Part shown: positions 26,687-33,715 of the stretch, in pieces
Layout: each line of letters opens with the position of its first letter
Numbering within the stretch: the stretch's first letter is position 1
Assembly (NCBI RefSeq): GCF_009858335.1
Contig: NZ_VMSE01000001.1
Location: forward strand, 124,001-188,000
Origin: Methylovorus glucosotrophus
GTDB lineage: Bacteria > Pseudomonadota > Gammaproteobacteria > Burkholderiales > Methylophilaceae
Direction: 5' to 3'
DNA: 64,000 nt
The notes under the pieces: model-generated
What the model was told of the DNA's origin: nothing
The model's input: the letters and a program-made list of their open reading frames with translations, nothing else
Database searches by the model: none
Translations under genes and position numbers: made by a program

Positions 26687-28378
26687 ATGGACCATAACAT
26701 CACTCTCATCTCCACCGTTGCGGCGGGCTTCGGCCTGGCGCTGGTGTTCGGCTTTATTGCTGAAAAAATCAAGTTGCCCGCTCTGGTGGGCTATCTATTG
26801 GCCGGTATTCTGATTGGCCCGGCCACCCCAGGCTTTGTTGCCGATACCGGCATCGCTTCCCAATTGTCTGAAATCGGCGTCATGCTGCTCATGTTTGGCG
26901 TGGGCCTGCATTTCTCGATTGCGGATCTCATGGCGGTCAAACGCATTGCCTTGCCTGGTGCGGTCGTGCAAATGACGCTGGCAACCGTACTGGGCGCCAG
27001 TGTGGCCTATTGGTGGGGCTGGACTCTGGGCGAGGGGCTGATTTTTGGCCTGGCGCTGTCATGTGCGAGTACGGTGGTGCTGCTAAAGGCGCTGGAGGCG
27101 CGGGGCATCGTCGACAGCATGAACGGCAAAATCGCCGTGGGCTGGCTGGTAGTGGAAGACCTTGCCACGGTCCTGGTGCTGGTATTGATGCCACCGCTGG
27201 CCGGCATACTGGGCGGTACCGCTCAGGTGGAAAGCGCCGCCCCGCTGTGGCAAACCATAGGCTTTACCCTCTTGCAGGTTTCATTTTTCATTGCATTCAT
27301 GCTGGTGGCCGGCAAGCGTTTGTTGCCCTGGTTGCTGTGGCATGTGGCAAAGACCGGCTCACGTGAGTTATTCACCCTGGCGGTGATTGCGGCTGCCATC
27401 AGCATTGCGTTTGGCGCAGCCAAGCTGTTCAGCGTGTCCTTTGCCCTGGGCGCTTTCTTTGCGGGCATGGTGATGCGCGAATCCGAATTCAGTCATCGTG
27501 CCGCAGAAGAATCCCTGCCCTTGCGCGACTCGTTTGCCGTGCTGTTTTTTGTGTCGGTCGGCATGCTGTTTGACCCCGTGATTCTGGTCAAGGAGCCATT
27601 CAGTGTGCTGGCGGTGGTCGCGATTATTATTGTTGGCAAATCCATTGCCGCCATGGCGATCGTGCTGGCATTCCGCTATCCGCTGAATACGGCGCTGACG
27701 GTGGCTGCCAGCCTGGCGCAAATTGGCGAGTTTTCCTTCATTCTCGCCGGGCTTGGCATGAGCCTGGGTATCCTGCCCGCCGAGGGCATGAGCCTGGTAT
27801 TGGCGGGGGCGCTGATTTCGATTGCGCTCAATCCTCTGGTATTTTCTATGGCGAAACCCATCGAAAAATGGCTGCTGAGCTTTTCAAAACTGGCGCGGCA
27901 TCTCGATCGCCGTACCGACCCGTTTGCCGAACTGCCCATGAGCACCGAACGCAAGCTGCTTGAAGGCCAGGTGGTGCTGGTGGGCTATGGCCGTGTCGGG
28001 CGGCGTATTGCCCAGGCATTGACCGAGCAAGGCATACCGTTTGTGATTGCTGAGCAGAACCGTGAGATTGTGGAAGGTCTGCGCAAAAAAGGCATCGCTG
28101 CAGTGTCGGGTAATGCCGCCGATCCTGCCGTTCTGGTGCAGGCGCATATTCAGAATGCGTCCATGCTGGTAATTGCCACGCCGGAAACCATCGATTTCCG
28201 CAAAATGTCCGAGGCGGCTTCCACCTTGCAACCCAGCATTGAAATTGTGGTGCGCACCCATAATGAAGAGGAATCTACCCTGCTGAGAAAGGATGGCGTA
28301 GGCACAGTGTTCTATGGCGAGGAGGAGCTGGCGAAGGGCATGACCAAGCACATACTGGATCGTTTCGTGCAGTCCTAG
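26687..28378 (+). CDS. ybaL: CPA2-family cation:proton antiporter with TrkA-N/RCK domain, YbaL/Kef-like
   Basis: 563 residues. The first ~390 form a 12-13-helix Na+/H+ exchanger domain (ALVGYLLAGILIGPATPGF; SEIGVMLLMFGVGLHFS; VGWLVVEDLATVLVLVL with conserved Asp). The C-terminal RCK/TrkA-N domain begins at VVLVGYGRVGRRIAQAL and binds a nucleotide through GxGxxG. Length and the C-terminal EIVVRTHNEEE-YGEEELA pattern fit YbaL better than KefB/C. It probably exports K+ or Na+ in exchange for protons under nucleotide control. Inner membrane; a strong bidirectional terminator follows. Confidence 0.9.
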   Translation: MDHNITLISTVAAGFGLALVFGFIAEKIKLPALVGYLLAGILIGPATPGFVADTGIASQLSEIGVMLLMFGVGLHFSIADLMAVKRIALPGAVVQMTLATVLGASVAYWWGWTLGEGLIFGLALSCASTVVLLKALEARGIVDSMNGKIAVGWLVVEDLATVLVLVLMPPLAGILGGTAQVESAAPLWQTIGFTLLQVSFFIAFMLVAGKRLLPWLLWHVAKTGSRELFTLAVIAAAISIAFGAAKLFSVSFALGAFFAGMVMRESEFSHRAAEESLPLRDSFAVLFFVSVGMLFDPVILVKEPFSVLAVVAIIIVGKSIAAMAIVLAFRYPLNTALTVAASLAQIGEFSFILAGLGMSLGILPAEGMSLVLAGALISIALNPLVFSMAKPIEKWLLSFSKLARHLDRRTDPFAELPMSTERKLLEGQVVLVGYGRVGRRIAQALTEQGIPFVIAEQNREIVEGLRKKGIAAVSGNAADPAVLVQAHIQNASMLVIATPETIDFRKMSEAASTLQPSIEIVVRTHNEEESTLLRKDGVGTVFYGEEELAKGMTKHILDRFVQS

Positions 28379-28399
28379 CCTTACGTAGCTTTCGCCCAT

Positions 28400-28429
28400 A
28401 AAAAAACGGAGGGAAACCTCCGTTTTTTT
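28400..28429. terminator. bidirectional rho-independent terminator between ybaL and pqqA copy 2
   Basis: A7-CGGAGG, loop GAAA, CCTCCG-T7. The 13-bp stem with A and T tracts works in both directions and separates the convergent ybaL and pqqA copy 2 transcripts. Confidence 0.93.
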
Positions 28430-28474
28430 ATTCTCATCAGGCGCTACAAGCGGGCGCTTGGATGTGAGTGACGT

Positions 28475-28546
28475 TTAGCGATTGCAAACGTACATCGTTA
28501 CTTCAAAGCCAAAACGCATTTCGGTAGCTTCTGGTTTGGTCCACAT
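28475..28546 (-). CDS. pqqA: PQQ precursor peptide PqqA, copy 2
   Basis: 23 residues, identical in amino-acid sequence to copy 1 but with five synonymous codon differences (Lys4, Phe12, Gly13, Thr17, Arg23), so it is not a recent perfect duplicate and the peptide has been kept by selection. Glu15 and Tyr19 of the crosslinked core are present. AGGAG lies 8 nt upstream of ATG 28546. It is isolated, with no pqqB-E genes nearby, and has its own terminator at 28400-28429 and TCATGA array upstream. Confidence 0.96.
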   Translation of the reverse strand: MWTKPEATEMRFGFEVTMYVCNR

Positions 28547-28622
28547 GATAGTTCTCCTCATTGGTTTGGTTAAGTCATCCGGGTAATGAATCAGCGATAA
28601 CTTGCTGTATTCGTATGACTGC

Positions 28623-28689
28623 AGTATGCGCCTTCGGTTTTATTAAACCCCTGCTGCCATTCATGATTCACGCCTCATGATTTTCATTA
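28623..28689 (-). promoter_or_regulatory. pqqA copy 2 control region: TCATGA array and -10-like hexamer
   Basis: TCATGA at 28661-28666 and 28675-28680 and the variant TCATTA at 28684-28689, with the same 8-nt and 3-nt spacers as at the other two pqqA copies. A CATACT hexamer (minus strand, 28628-28623) lies 32 nt downstream of the proximal box. The proximal box is 115 bp from the ATG. The fourth box seen at copy 1 is absent. Confidence 0.65.
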
Positions 28690-28783
28690 GACATCGCTAG
28701 GTGCAATTGGCGCTGGGTGGAACTTAATCGCTCAGCGCGTACACCTACAAATACATTCATACCGATAAATAAGGAGAGAGACC

Positions 28784-29068
28784 ATGATGAAATCGTGTCT
28801 TGTGATCGCAGGTCTGTTGGCTTTGCCCATGGCAGCCATGGCCGATACCGAGTTCTATGGCACCATCCAGAGCAAGCCGGATAACAACCTGGGTGTCTGG
28901 GTGATCGGTGACCAGCAGATAGAGGTGAATGAAAAAACCAAACTGGAGGACGACCATGGTCCGCTGGCCATTGGCGCTTGTGTTGAGGTGGAACACAAGA
29001 ACGGACTGGCTAAAGAAATCGAAAGCGAGAAGACAGAGAAGTGTACAAAACCGGCCGGCAAGCTCTGA
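28784..29068 (+). CDS. small exported DUF5666-like protein
   Basis: 94 residues; ATG 28784 or 28787 after an AAGGAGAG site. Signal peptide MMKSCLVIAGLLALPMAAMA, then FYGTIQSKPDNNLGVWVIGD, IEVNEKTKL and GACVEVEHKNG, the strand pattern of DUF5666-type small OB-like domains. It is periplasmic by prediction; function unknown. It is divergent from pqqA copy 2, so the TCATGA array at 28661-28689 lies about 95 bp upstream of this gene too and could influence both directions. A terminator follows. Confidence 0.75.
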   Translation: MMKSCLVIAGLLALPMAAMADTEFYGTIQSKPDNNLGVWVIGDQQIEVNEKTKLEDDHGPLAIGACVEVEHKNGLAKEIESEKTEKCTKPAGKL

Positions 29069-29091
29069 TCAATTCCCATGCATCACGACCA

Positions 29092-29122
29092 TAAAAAAAC
29101 GCCAGCATATGCTGGCGTTTTT
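29092..29122. terminator. bidirectional terminator between the DUF5666-like gene and hup
   Basis: ACGCCAGCAT (29099-29108) pairs with ATGCTGGCGT (29109-29118), flanked by A and T tracts on both sides, suited to ending both convergent transcripts. Confidence 0.9.
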
Positions 29123-29149
29123 ACCTGACTGAAAGAACCGTGGTTCAGT

Positions 29150-29422
29150 TTAGTTCAGGGCATCCTTCAAAGCCTTGCCGGCGCGGAAGGCTGGAGCCTT
29201 GCGTGCAGCAATCTTGATTTCTTTACCGGTTTGCGGATTGCGGCCAGTACGGGCAGCGCGTTCCGAAACTGCGAAGGTACCGAAACCGATCAGGGTTACG
29301 GAGTCACCCTTCTTCAAAGCGCCAGTCACACTGCTGGTGAATGCATCAATCACCTTGCCAGCGGCAGCCTTGCTAATACCAGCGCTTGTTGCAATTTCTT
29401 CAATCAATTCTTGTTTGTTCAT
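29150..29422 (-). CDS. hupB: DNA-binding protein HU
   Basis: 90 residues from ATG 29422 ([20 protein letters not shown]), the standard HU length; the in-frame upstream codon at 29437 would add five residues not seen in HU. The beta-arm segment [21 protein letters not shown] and the C-terminal [15 protein letters not shown] are canonical. HU bends and compacts DNA as a dimer. Beta-subunit type by sequence impression. Single gene with its own terminator. Confidence 0.96.
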   Translation of the reverse strand: MNKQELIEEIATSAGISKAAAGKVIDAFTSSVTGALKKGDSVTLIGFGTFAVSERAARTGRNPQTGKEIKIAARKAPAFRAGKALKDALN

Positions 29423-29567
29423 AGTGTTTTCAATCAAGGTTGTTGGATGGAGCGCCTATCTTAACCTAGTCTGGCAAGCTTTGCGGCACTTCATATACAA
29501 ATTTTTTTAAAATTTCCTGTGATTGGTCACATTGAATATTTTTGCGAAGCGTAAGCCACTTCCGGTG

Positions 29568-29613
29568 AATACTTATGCAAACCAGCAATCGCTCGTCTTT
29601 TTGCATAAGTATT
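29568..29613. repeat. perfect 14-bp inverted repeat, 18-nt spacer
   Basis: AATACTTATGCAAA at 29568-29581 and TTTGCATAAGTATT at 29600-29613 are exact reverse complements. There is no following U tract in either direction. It lies about 145 bp upstream of hup. It may be a paired operator site or an RNA hairpin; no protein partner can be named. Confidence 0.6.
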
Positions 29614-29749
29614 TATTAAATTAATGATTTTTAAATGCTTTTTTTCGAACTTCTCAGTTTGTGGCGCGCCGATGTCTTATCGACATGAGGGGGAGTACAA
29701 AAAATCAGGAGTGGTCAAAAAATGTCACATGCGCTTGTGACCATGCATA

Positions 29750-29785
29750 AAAGGCCGGAAAACCACTCAGGATTTCCCGGCCTTT
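29750..29785 (-). terminator. terminator of the dienelactone hydrolase gene
   Basis: AAAGGCCGG (29750-29758) pairs with CCGGCCTTT (29777-29785), extended by AAA/TTT around a bulged C. On the minus strand the stem ends in CCTTTTATG, a short U run. Confidence 0.65.
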
Positions 29786-29837
29786 CATTTATGGACTGTC
29801 AATTTCTACCGCTTGCTATGCCAGCCTAGTGGCGGCA

Positions 29838-30581
29838 TCAGGCTTTTTTCAGCGTGTTGCCAAACAGCTGCAGTGCCAGCTGGTAGCCTGTATTGGCGAG
29901 TTGTGGGTCATAGCGCTCGCCCTCATCACGCATGAAGGCATGCTGGCCATTGAACTCATGCCAGGTGAATGACAGGTTGGCTTCGGTCAGTTTTTGATAG
30001 ACCTCGGCGCGACCAGCGGTCGGAATATGGTTGTCCTGCTTGCCCCAGATCATCAGCAGCTCACCCTTGATATCGGCCAGGCGCTCCATGCTGTGCTGAC
30101 CTGGTTTGTTCGGGATAACCGCTGTATGCAGATCGGTGGCGTAGAAGCAGGCGGTTGCCTTGATCTCAGGCTGAAGGGCTGCACGGAATGCCAGATGGCC
30201 GCCAATGCAGAAGCCCATGGCGCCAATGTCACCACTGCACCACGCTTGTTGTTTCAGGTAGCTGATCATCGCTACGTTATCGGTATCGTAGCCTTGGACA
30301 TCCTTGGCTGACTTGTCTGCATTGCCTTTGTCGCGACCTGCATCGTCATAGGCCAGCACGGTGCCAATCGGATTAAGCTCATGGAACACTTCGGGCACCA
30401 ACACGGCATAACCATGGCCAGCCATGATTTTGGCCGCGCGTTCAATCGGGCCGGTCTGCTGGAAAATTTCTGAATAGAACAGAATAGCCGGGAAGCGACC
30501 CTCGCCTTTAGGACGGTGTACATAGGTACGCATCACACCGGTGGGTGTAGGCAGGTCAACGATGTGGCTTTGAATCAGCAT
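29838..30581 (-). CDS. dienelactone hydrolase family protein
   Basis: 247-residue alpha/beta hydrolase. The nucleophile is a Cys in GAMGFCIGGHLAF, as in dienelactone hydrolase; the catalytic His is in FNGQHAFMRDEG and the Asp is likely in the QDNHIP segment. Family members hydrolyse dienelactones or related esters. No aromatic degradation genes are nearby, so the physiological substrate is unknown. Cytoplasmic, single gene. ATG 30581 has a weak GGAGGA-type site upstream (AGCTGGAGGATTCTC on the minus strand). Confidence 0.88.
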   Translation of the reverse strand: MLIQSHIVDLPTPTGVMRTYVHRPKGEGRFPAILFYSEIFQQTGPIERAAKIMAGHGYAVLVPEVFHELNPIGTVLAYDDAGRDKGNADKSAKDVQGYDTDNVAMISYLKQQAWCSGDIGAMGFCIGGHLAFRAALQPEIKATACFYATDLHTAVIPNKPGQHSMERLADIKGELLMIWGKQDNHIPTAGRAEVYQKLTEANLSFTWHEFNGQHAFMRDEGERYDPQLANTGYQLALQLFGNTLKKA

Positions 30582-30694
30582 GAGAATCCTCCAGCTAAAG
30601 TAATAAAACGGTTTTTTATGTAATGTTCTTTATTTTAGCTTGCTGAGACAGGTTTTCGGAAAATTAAAATGCAAGAGAATGGCGTTTTTTCAGA

Positions 30695-30722
30695 TAAAAA
30701 AACAGGAGCCTAGGCTCCTGTT
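30695..30722 (-). terminator. terminator of pqqA copy 3
   Basis: AACAGGAGC (30701-30709) pairs with GCTCCTGTT (30714-30722); on the minus strand the stem is followed by TTTTTTTATC. It lies 46 bp after the pqqA stop. Confidence 0.9.
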
Positions 30723-30768
30723 CCACGCCAGCAACAATGTGCCAGTTATGTCCCTGCTCTTTGGCAGA

Positions 30769-30840
30769 TTAGCGATTGCAAACGTACATGGTCACTTCAA
30801 AGCCAAAACGCATTTCTGTTACTTCTGGTTTGATCCACAT
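30769..30840 (-). CDS. pqqA: PQQ precursor peptide PqqA, copy 3 (variant)
   Basis: 23 residues beginning MWIKPEVTEMRFGFEV. It differs from copies 1 and 2 at residue 3 (Thr to Ile) and residue 7 (Ala to Val), both outside the crosslinked Glu15-Tyr19 core, which is intact. The ribosome binding site is weaker (AAGGG 8 nt from ATG) than at the other copies. Orphan, single-gene unit with its own terminator and TCATGA array; it lies downstream of the siderophore-receptor gene on the same strand but 401 bp from it. Confidence 0.95.
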   Translation of the reverse strand: MWIKPEVTEMRFGFEVTMYVCNR

Positions 30841-30909
30841 ATTGATAGCCCTTGTAACCGTTGAAATTCAAACTTAGGAGAGTTAAACGCTTGGGCGTTT
30901 GACGAAACC

Positions 30910-30977
30910 ATTATGTGCTGGACCAGGGTATCTGCGGCAGAGACAAACTCATGAAACAGGGCTCATGATTTTCATGA
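30910..30977 (-). promoter_or_regulatory. pqqA copy 3 control region: TCATGA array and -10-like CATAAT
   Basis: TCATGA at 30949-30954, 30963-30968 and 30972-30977, spacers 8 and 3 nt as at the other copies; the distal pair again forms CTCATGA-TTT-TCATGAG. CATAAT (minus strand, 30915-30910) lies 33 nt downstream of the proximal box, and the ATG is 109 bp from that box. Confidence 0.7.
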
Positions 30978-31051
30978 GATAAAAAATGGAATTTTCGGGT
31001 GCTAGACAGGAAATGTACCCGGGAAGTGTTTTGCCAGAGAGTAAAGAGGAT

Positions 31052-31093
31052 CAGAAAGCTGGCTGGCGTTTAAGGGTCACCAGCCAGTTTCTG
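31052..31093. repeat. long hairpin between the receptor gene and pqqA copy 3
   Basis: CAGAAA-g-CTGGCTGG (31052-31066) pairs with CCAGCCAG-TTTCTG (31080-31093) with one bulged G, giving 14 paired bases around a 13-nt loop. No long U tract follows; a weak ATCCTCTTTAC on the minus strand could make it a poor terminator for the receptor operon. Confidence 0.5.
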
Positions 31094-31143
31094 ACTTACC
31101 TTGACGGGAGATGATGTCTTGGTGAATTCATCATGCTCCAGTT

Positions 31144-31162
31144 GAGAATGATTGTCAATTGC
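31144..31162. promoter_or_regulatory. Fur-box-like sequence
   Basis: GAGAATGATTGTCAATTGC matches 13 of 19 positions of the classical Fur box by hand alignment. It lies between the receptor stop and the pqqA copy 3 array. Which promoter it would control is unclear; the nearest downstream minus-strand gene is pqqA copy 3, about 300 bp away. Confidence 0.35.
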
Positions 31163-31241
31163 ATAGTTGAGATTGTGAAAAATTCTTGCTTAACACGCTT
31201 TGCAGTCGACTTTTTATTACCCTAATTGCAAGCATCAGGCG

Positions 31242-33620
31242 CTAGAAATTGCCCCGCAAGGTCAACATTACATTTCGTGGGTCGCCAAAATAGCTCTGCC
31301 GTGACCAGCCTTCCATGCGTGAATAGTAGGATTTGTCGAACAGGTTATTCCCCGTCAGGCTTAACTCCCAGTGCGGGTCTATGCGATAACTGACCTGGGC
31401 CGAGGCCAGTGTATATCCTCCCTGTTCCCATTTTGTGGTGCCATCAGATGCATAAACACCGCTGTTGATATTCAAACCACCACCAATTGCCCATGCTTCT
31501 GAAAGCCGATATTTATTCCAGAGCTTGAAGTTATGTTTGGGTGTGGCGGTGGCGAATACCAAGCCTTGGTTGGCTTCATCCGCTTTCAGGTATTTGGTTT
31601 CGGTATAGGCATAGCCTGCCATGACATCCCAGTTTGAAAGCAGGCGACCGCTGATCTCGGACTCAAAACCTTGACTGCGGACTTCTCCCGCCGAAATGGA
31701 ATAATTCGGATTGTTGGGATCTGTCATCGCGCGGTTTTCATCGTTGATGCGAAACAGGGCCGCGTGCAGGTTAATCTTTCCATCCTGCAATTCGCCTTTG
31801 ATGCCGACTTCATACTGTTTGCCCGTGCGTGGTTTCAGGATTTTTTTATCAGCACTCAAGGCGGTTTGTGGCTGAAAGATATCGCTGTAGCTGCCATACA
31901 AGGAGTATTGCTTGTTGATATCAAAGACAAGCCCGGCGTAAGGGGTGAACTCATGCGTGATGCTGGCATCGCCATCGGCCGAACTTTTACTTTCGTTTTT
32001 CCAGTTACTCAGACGTCCGCCCAGTATCAATTTGGTGTTGTCGAGCACTTGCAAGCGGGTTTGACCATAAATACCCGTTTGGCTGGTTTGGTAAACATCG
32101 GCAGGTTCGTAGATAAAATCGGGTTTTGCCACACTGCGCGCTGGAGTGAAGATATTTTGTGTCGCTCCATACACCTGGGCATAGGCGGTATTGGCATTAA
32201 ACACGCGCGAGTTCAGGCCGACGAGAAGGTTATGTTCTTTACCCAGCGCCGTGAATGGCTGGGTGAGGTAGGCATCCAGACCGTAATCGCTGGTTTTGCC
32301 TTTGCTGGCCAGCAAAACACGGTCAAAGTTACCTGCGGCGTCTATATAGGAGTCGCCAAAGGCGCTGGTTTCAAGACCGTAACGGCGCTCCAGAGCACTG
32401 GCGCGTACCTTGAGTTCTCCGCCGCTGACGAGTTTATGCTCCGCTTCCAGGAAATAGCTGTTGCTGTTCTCGTGCTTGTTATCCCAACCGGAGCCGATAT
32501 ACGTTGAACGGCTGATATCGGCCACACGCCCATCCGCATAAGTGGGAAGACCAAAGGTCGGACGGGAATCCATGCTGGTAATGGTGGCACCCATGGATAG
32601 CGTGGTTCTCGGCGTCAGGTCGAATTCCAGCGTGCCGTAGATAAGCGGTTTGCGTGCATAGTCATGATCAATGAAGGATTTCTTGTCCTGATACATGGCA
32701 ACCACGCGTCCACGCACTTTGCCCTCGCTATCGAGCGCACCCGTCACGTCAAATTCGCCGCGATAATTATCCCAGGAGCCGCCCTGCACGCTGGTTTTGA
32801 TCGCGTAGTCTGCCATCGCGCGTTTTCGTACCAGATTCACCGTGCCACCGGGCTCGCCGGTTCCTTGCAGCATCCCTGCCGGGCCTCTCAACACTTCAAT
32901 GCGATCGTAAGTTGTCAGGTCGAGTGAACTGGTTCCCCATGCGCCCTGGCTATCCTGCACCGGAATGCCATCAATTTGAATCACGTCCAGCCCATAACCC
33001 CGTACGGAAATGCCGGCGGTATTACTGCCGTAATTCACCACCGTCATCGCGGTGGTTTGTTGCATGGCATCTGCCACGGTGGTCATGTTCTGATCGTCCA
33101 TGCGCTGGCGCGTCACGATGCTTAGCGATTGCGGAATGTCACGCAGGCGCTGTTCGCCTTTGCCGATGGACACCATGTTGGACGTGTAGGAGTGGCTGTT
33201 TTCGGTGGTGGCGGTTTGTTCCGCCGCCGCTAGCACCGACACCTCTGGCAGGGTTTCGACGGCAGCACCTGCGTCTGTCGCCACCGGTTTCAGGCTAAAA
33301 CCAGCCTCTGTTGTCACGGCTTGCAATCCACTGCCGGAGAGCGCCTTGTCCAGTGCCTGTTCGGCAGTCATCGCGCCATGAATGGCGGGGGCTGACTTGC
33401 CTTTTAGCAAGGCCGGGTCGGCGGCGATGGACTTTCCACTTTGCCGGGCAATACGGATAAGCGTTTCATCCAGTTTGTCCGCTGGCAGATCGTACTGGTG
33501 TGTGGCGTGCAGGCCCGTCGTTTGATTGGCACTGTGAGGCTCGGCCCAGGCAGGCATGCCTGCAAGGGTTAGCGAGATGGCCAGCGGGATTAGCCTGGGT
33601 TTGAAATAGGATAGTGTCAT
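31242..33620 (-). CDS. TonB-dependent siderophore receptor with N-terminal signalling (STN) domain
   Basis: 792 residues. A signal peptide ends near GMPAWA. It is followed by an STN signalling domain (about residues 45-110: ETLIRIARQSGKSIAADPAL, GLQAVTTEAGF), a TonB-box-like VSVLAA, a plug (RDIPQSLSIVTRQRMDD; ISVRGYGLDVIQIDGIPV) and a 22-strand-type barrel ending in Phe. The STN domain and the fecI-fecR genes upstream on the same strand mean it signals ligand binding through FecR to the sigma factor. Ferric siderophore is the likely ligand; its identity is unknown. Outer membrane. A GGGAGC site precedes ATG 33620. Confidence 0.93.
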   Translation of the reverse strand: MTLSYFKPRLIPLAISLTLAGMPAWAEPHSANQTTGLHATHQYDLPADKLDETLIRIARQSGKSIAADPALLKGKSAPAIHGAMTAEQALDKALSGSGLQAVTTEAGFSLKPVATDAGAAVETLPEVSVLAAAEQTATTENSHSYTSNMVSIGKGEQRLRDIPQSLSIVTRQRMDDQNMTTVADAMQQTTAMTVVNYGSNTAGISVRGYGLDVIQIDGIPVQDSQGAWGTSSLDLTTYDRIEVLRGPAGMLQGTGEPGGTVNLVRKRAMADYAIKTSVQGGSWDNYRGEFDVTGALDSEGKVRGRVVAMYQDKKSFIDHDYARKPLIYGTLEFDLTPRTTLSMGATITSMDSRPTFGLPTYADGRVADISRSTYIGSGWDNKHENSNSYFLEAEHKLVSGGELKVRASALERRYGLETSAFGDSYIDAAGNFDRVLLASKGKTSDYGLDAYLTQPFTALGKEHNLLVGLNSRVFNANTAYAQVYGATQNIFTPARSVAKPDFIYEPADVYQTSQTGIYGQTRLQVLDNTKLILGGRLSNWKNESKSSADGDASITHEFTPYAGLVFDINKQYSLYGSYSDIFQPQTALSADKKILKPRTGKQYEVGIKGELQDGKINLHAALFRINDENRAMTDPNNPNYSISAGEVRSQGFESEISGRLLSNWDVMAGYAYTETKYLKADEANQGLVFATATPKHNFKLWNKYRLSEAWAIGGGLNINSGVYASDGTTKWEQGGYTLASAQVSYRIDPHWELSLTGNNLFDKSYYSRMEGWSRQSYFGDPRNVMLTLRGNF

Positions 33621-33715
33621 GTATAGCTCCCTGAAGCGATTGGTGATTTGGATTTACAAACACCATGTCCAGCGAGCCGGGCAAAACCCCTCAAAAAGAC
33701 ATCAGAATGTTGCAA

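Larger units (their letters stand above)
29423..29837. other. AT-rich gene-less region upstream of hup
   Basis: 415 bp without a supportable gene. It contains the hup promoter region, a 14-bp inverted repeat (29568-29613), a GTCACA/TGTGAC dyad (29724-29741) and the terminator of the dienelactone hydrolase gene (29750-29785). Confidence 0.5.

Noticed and set aside
29724..29741. GTCACA/TGTGAC dyad, CRP-like at first glance
   Set aside because: The half-sites are in the reverse order of a CRP site (TGTGA-N6-TCACA), so it is not a CRP box.
30640..30864. 74-codon plus-strand open frame near pqqA copy 3
   Set aside because: Antisense to pqqA copy 3 and its terminator; no start signal.
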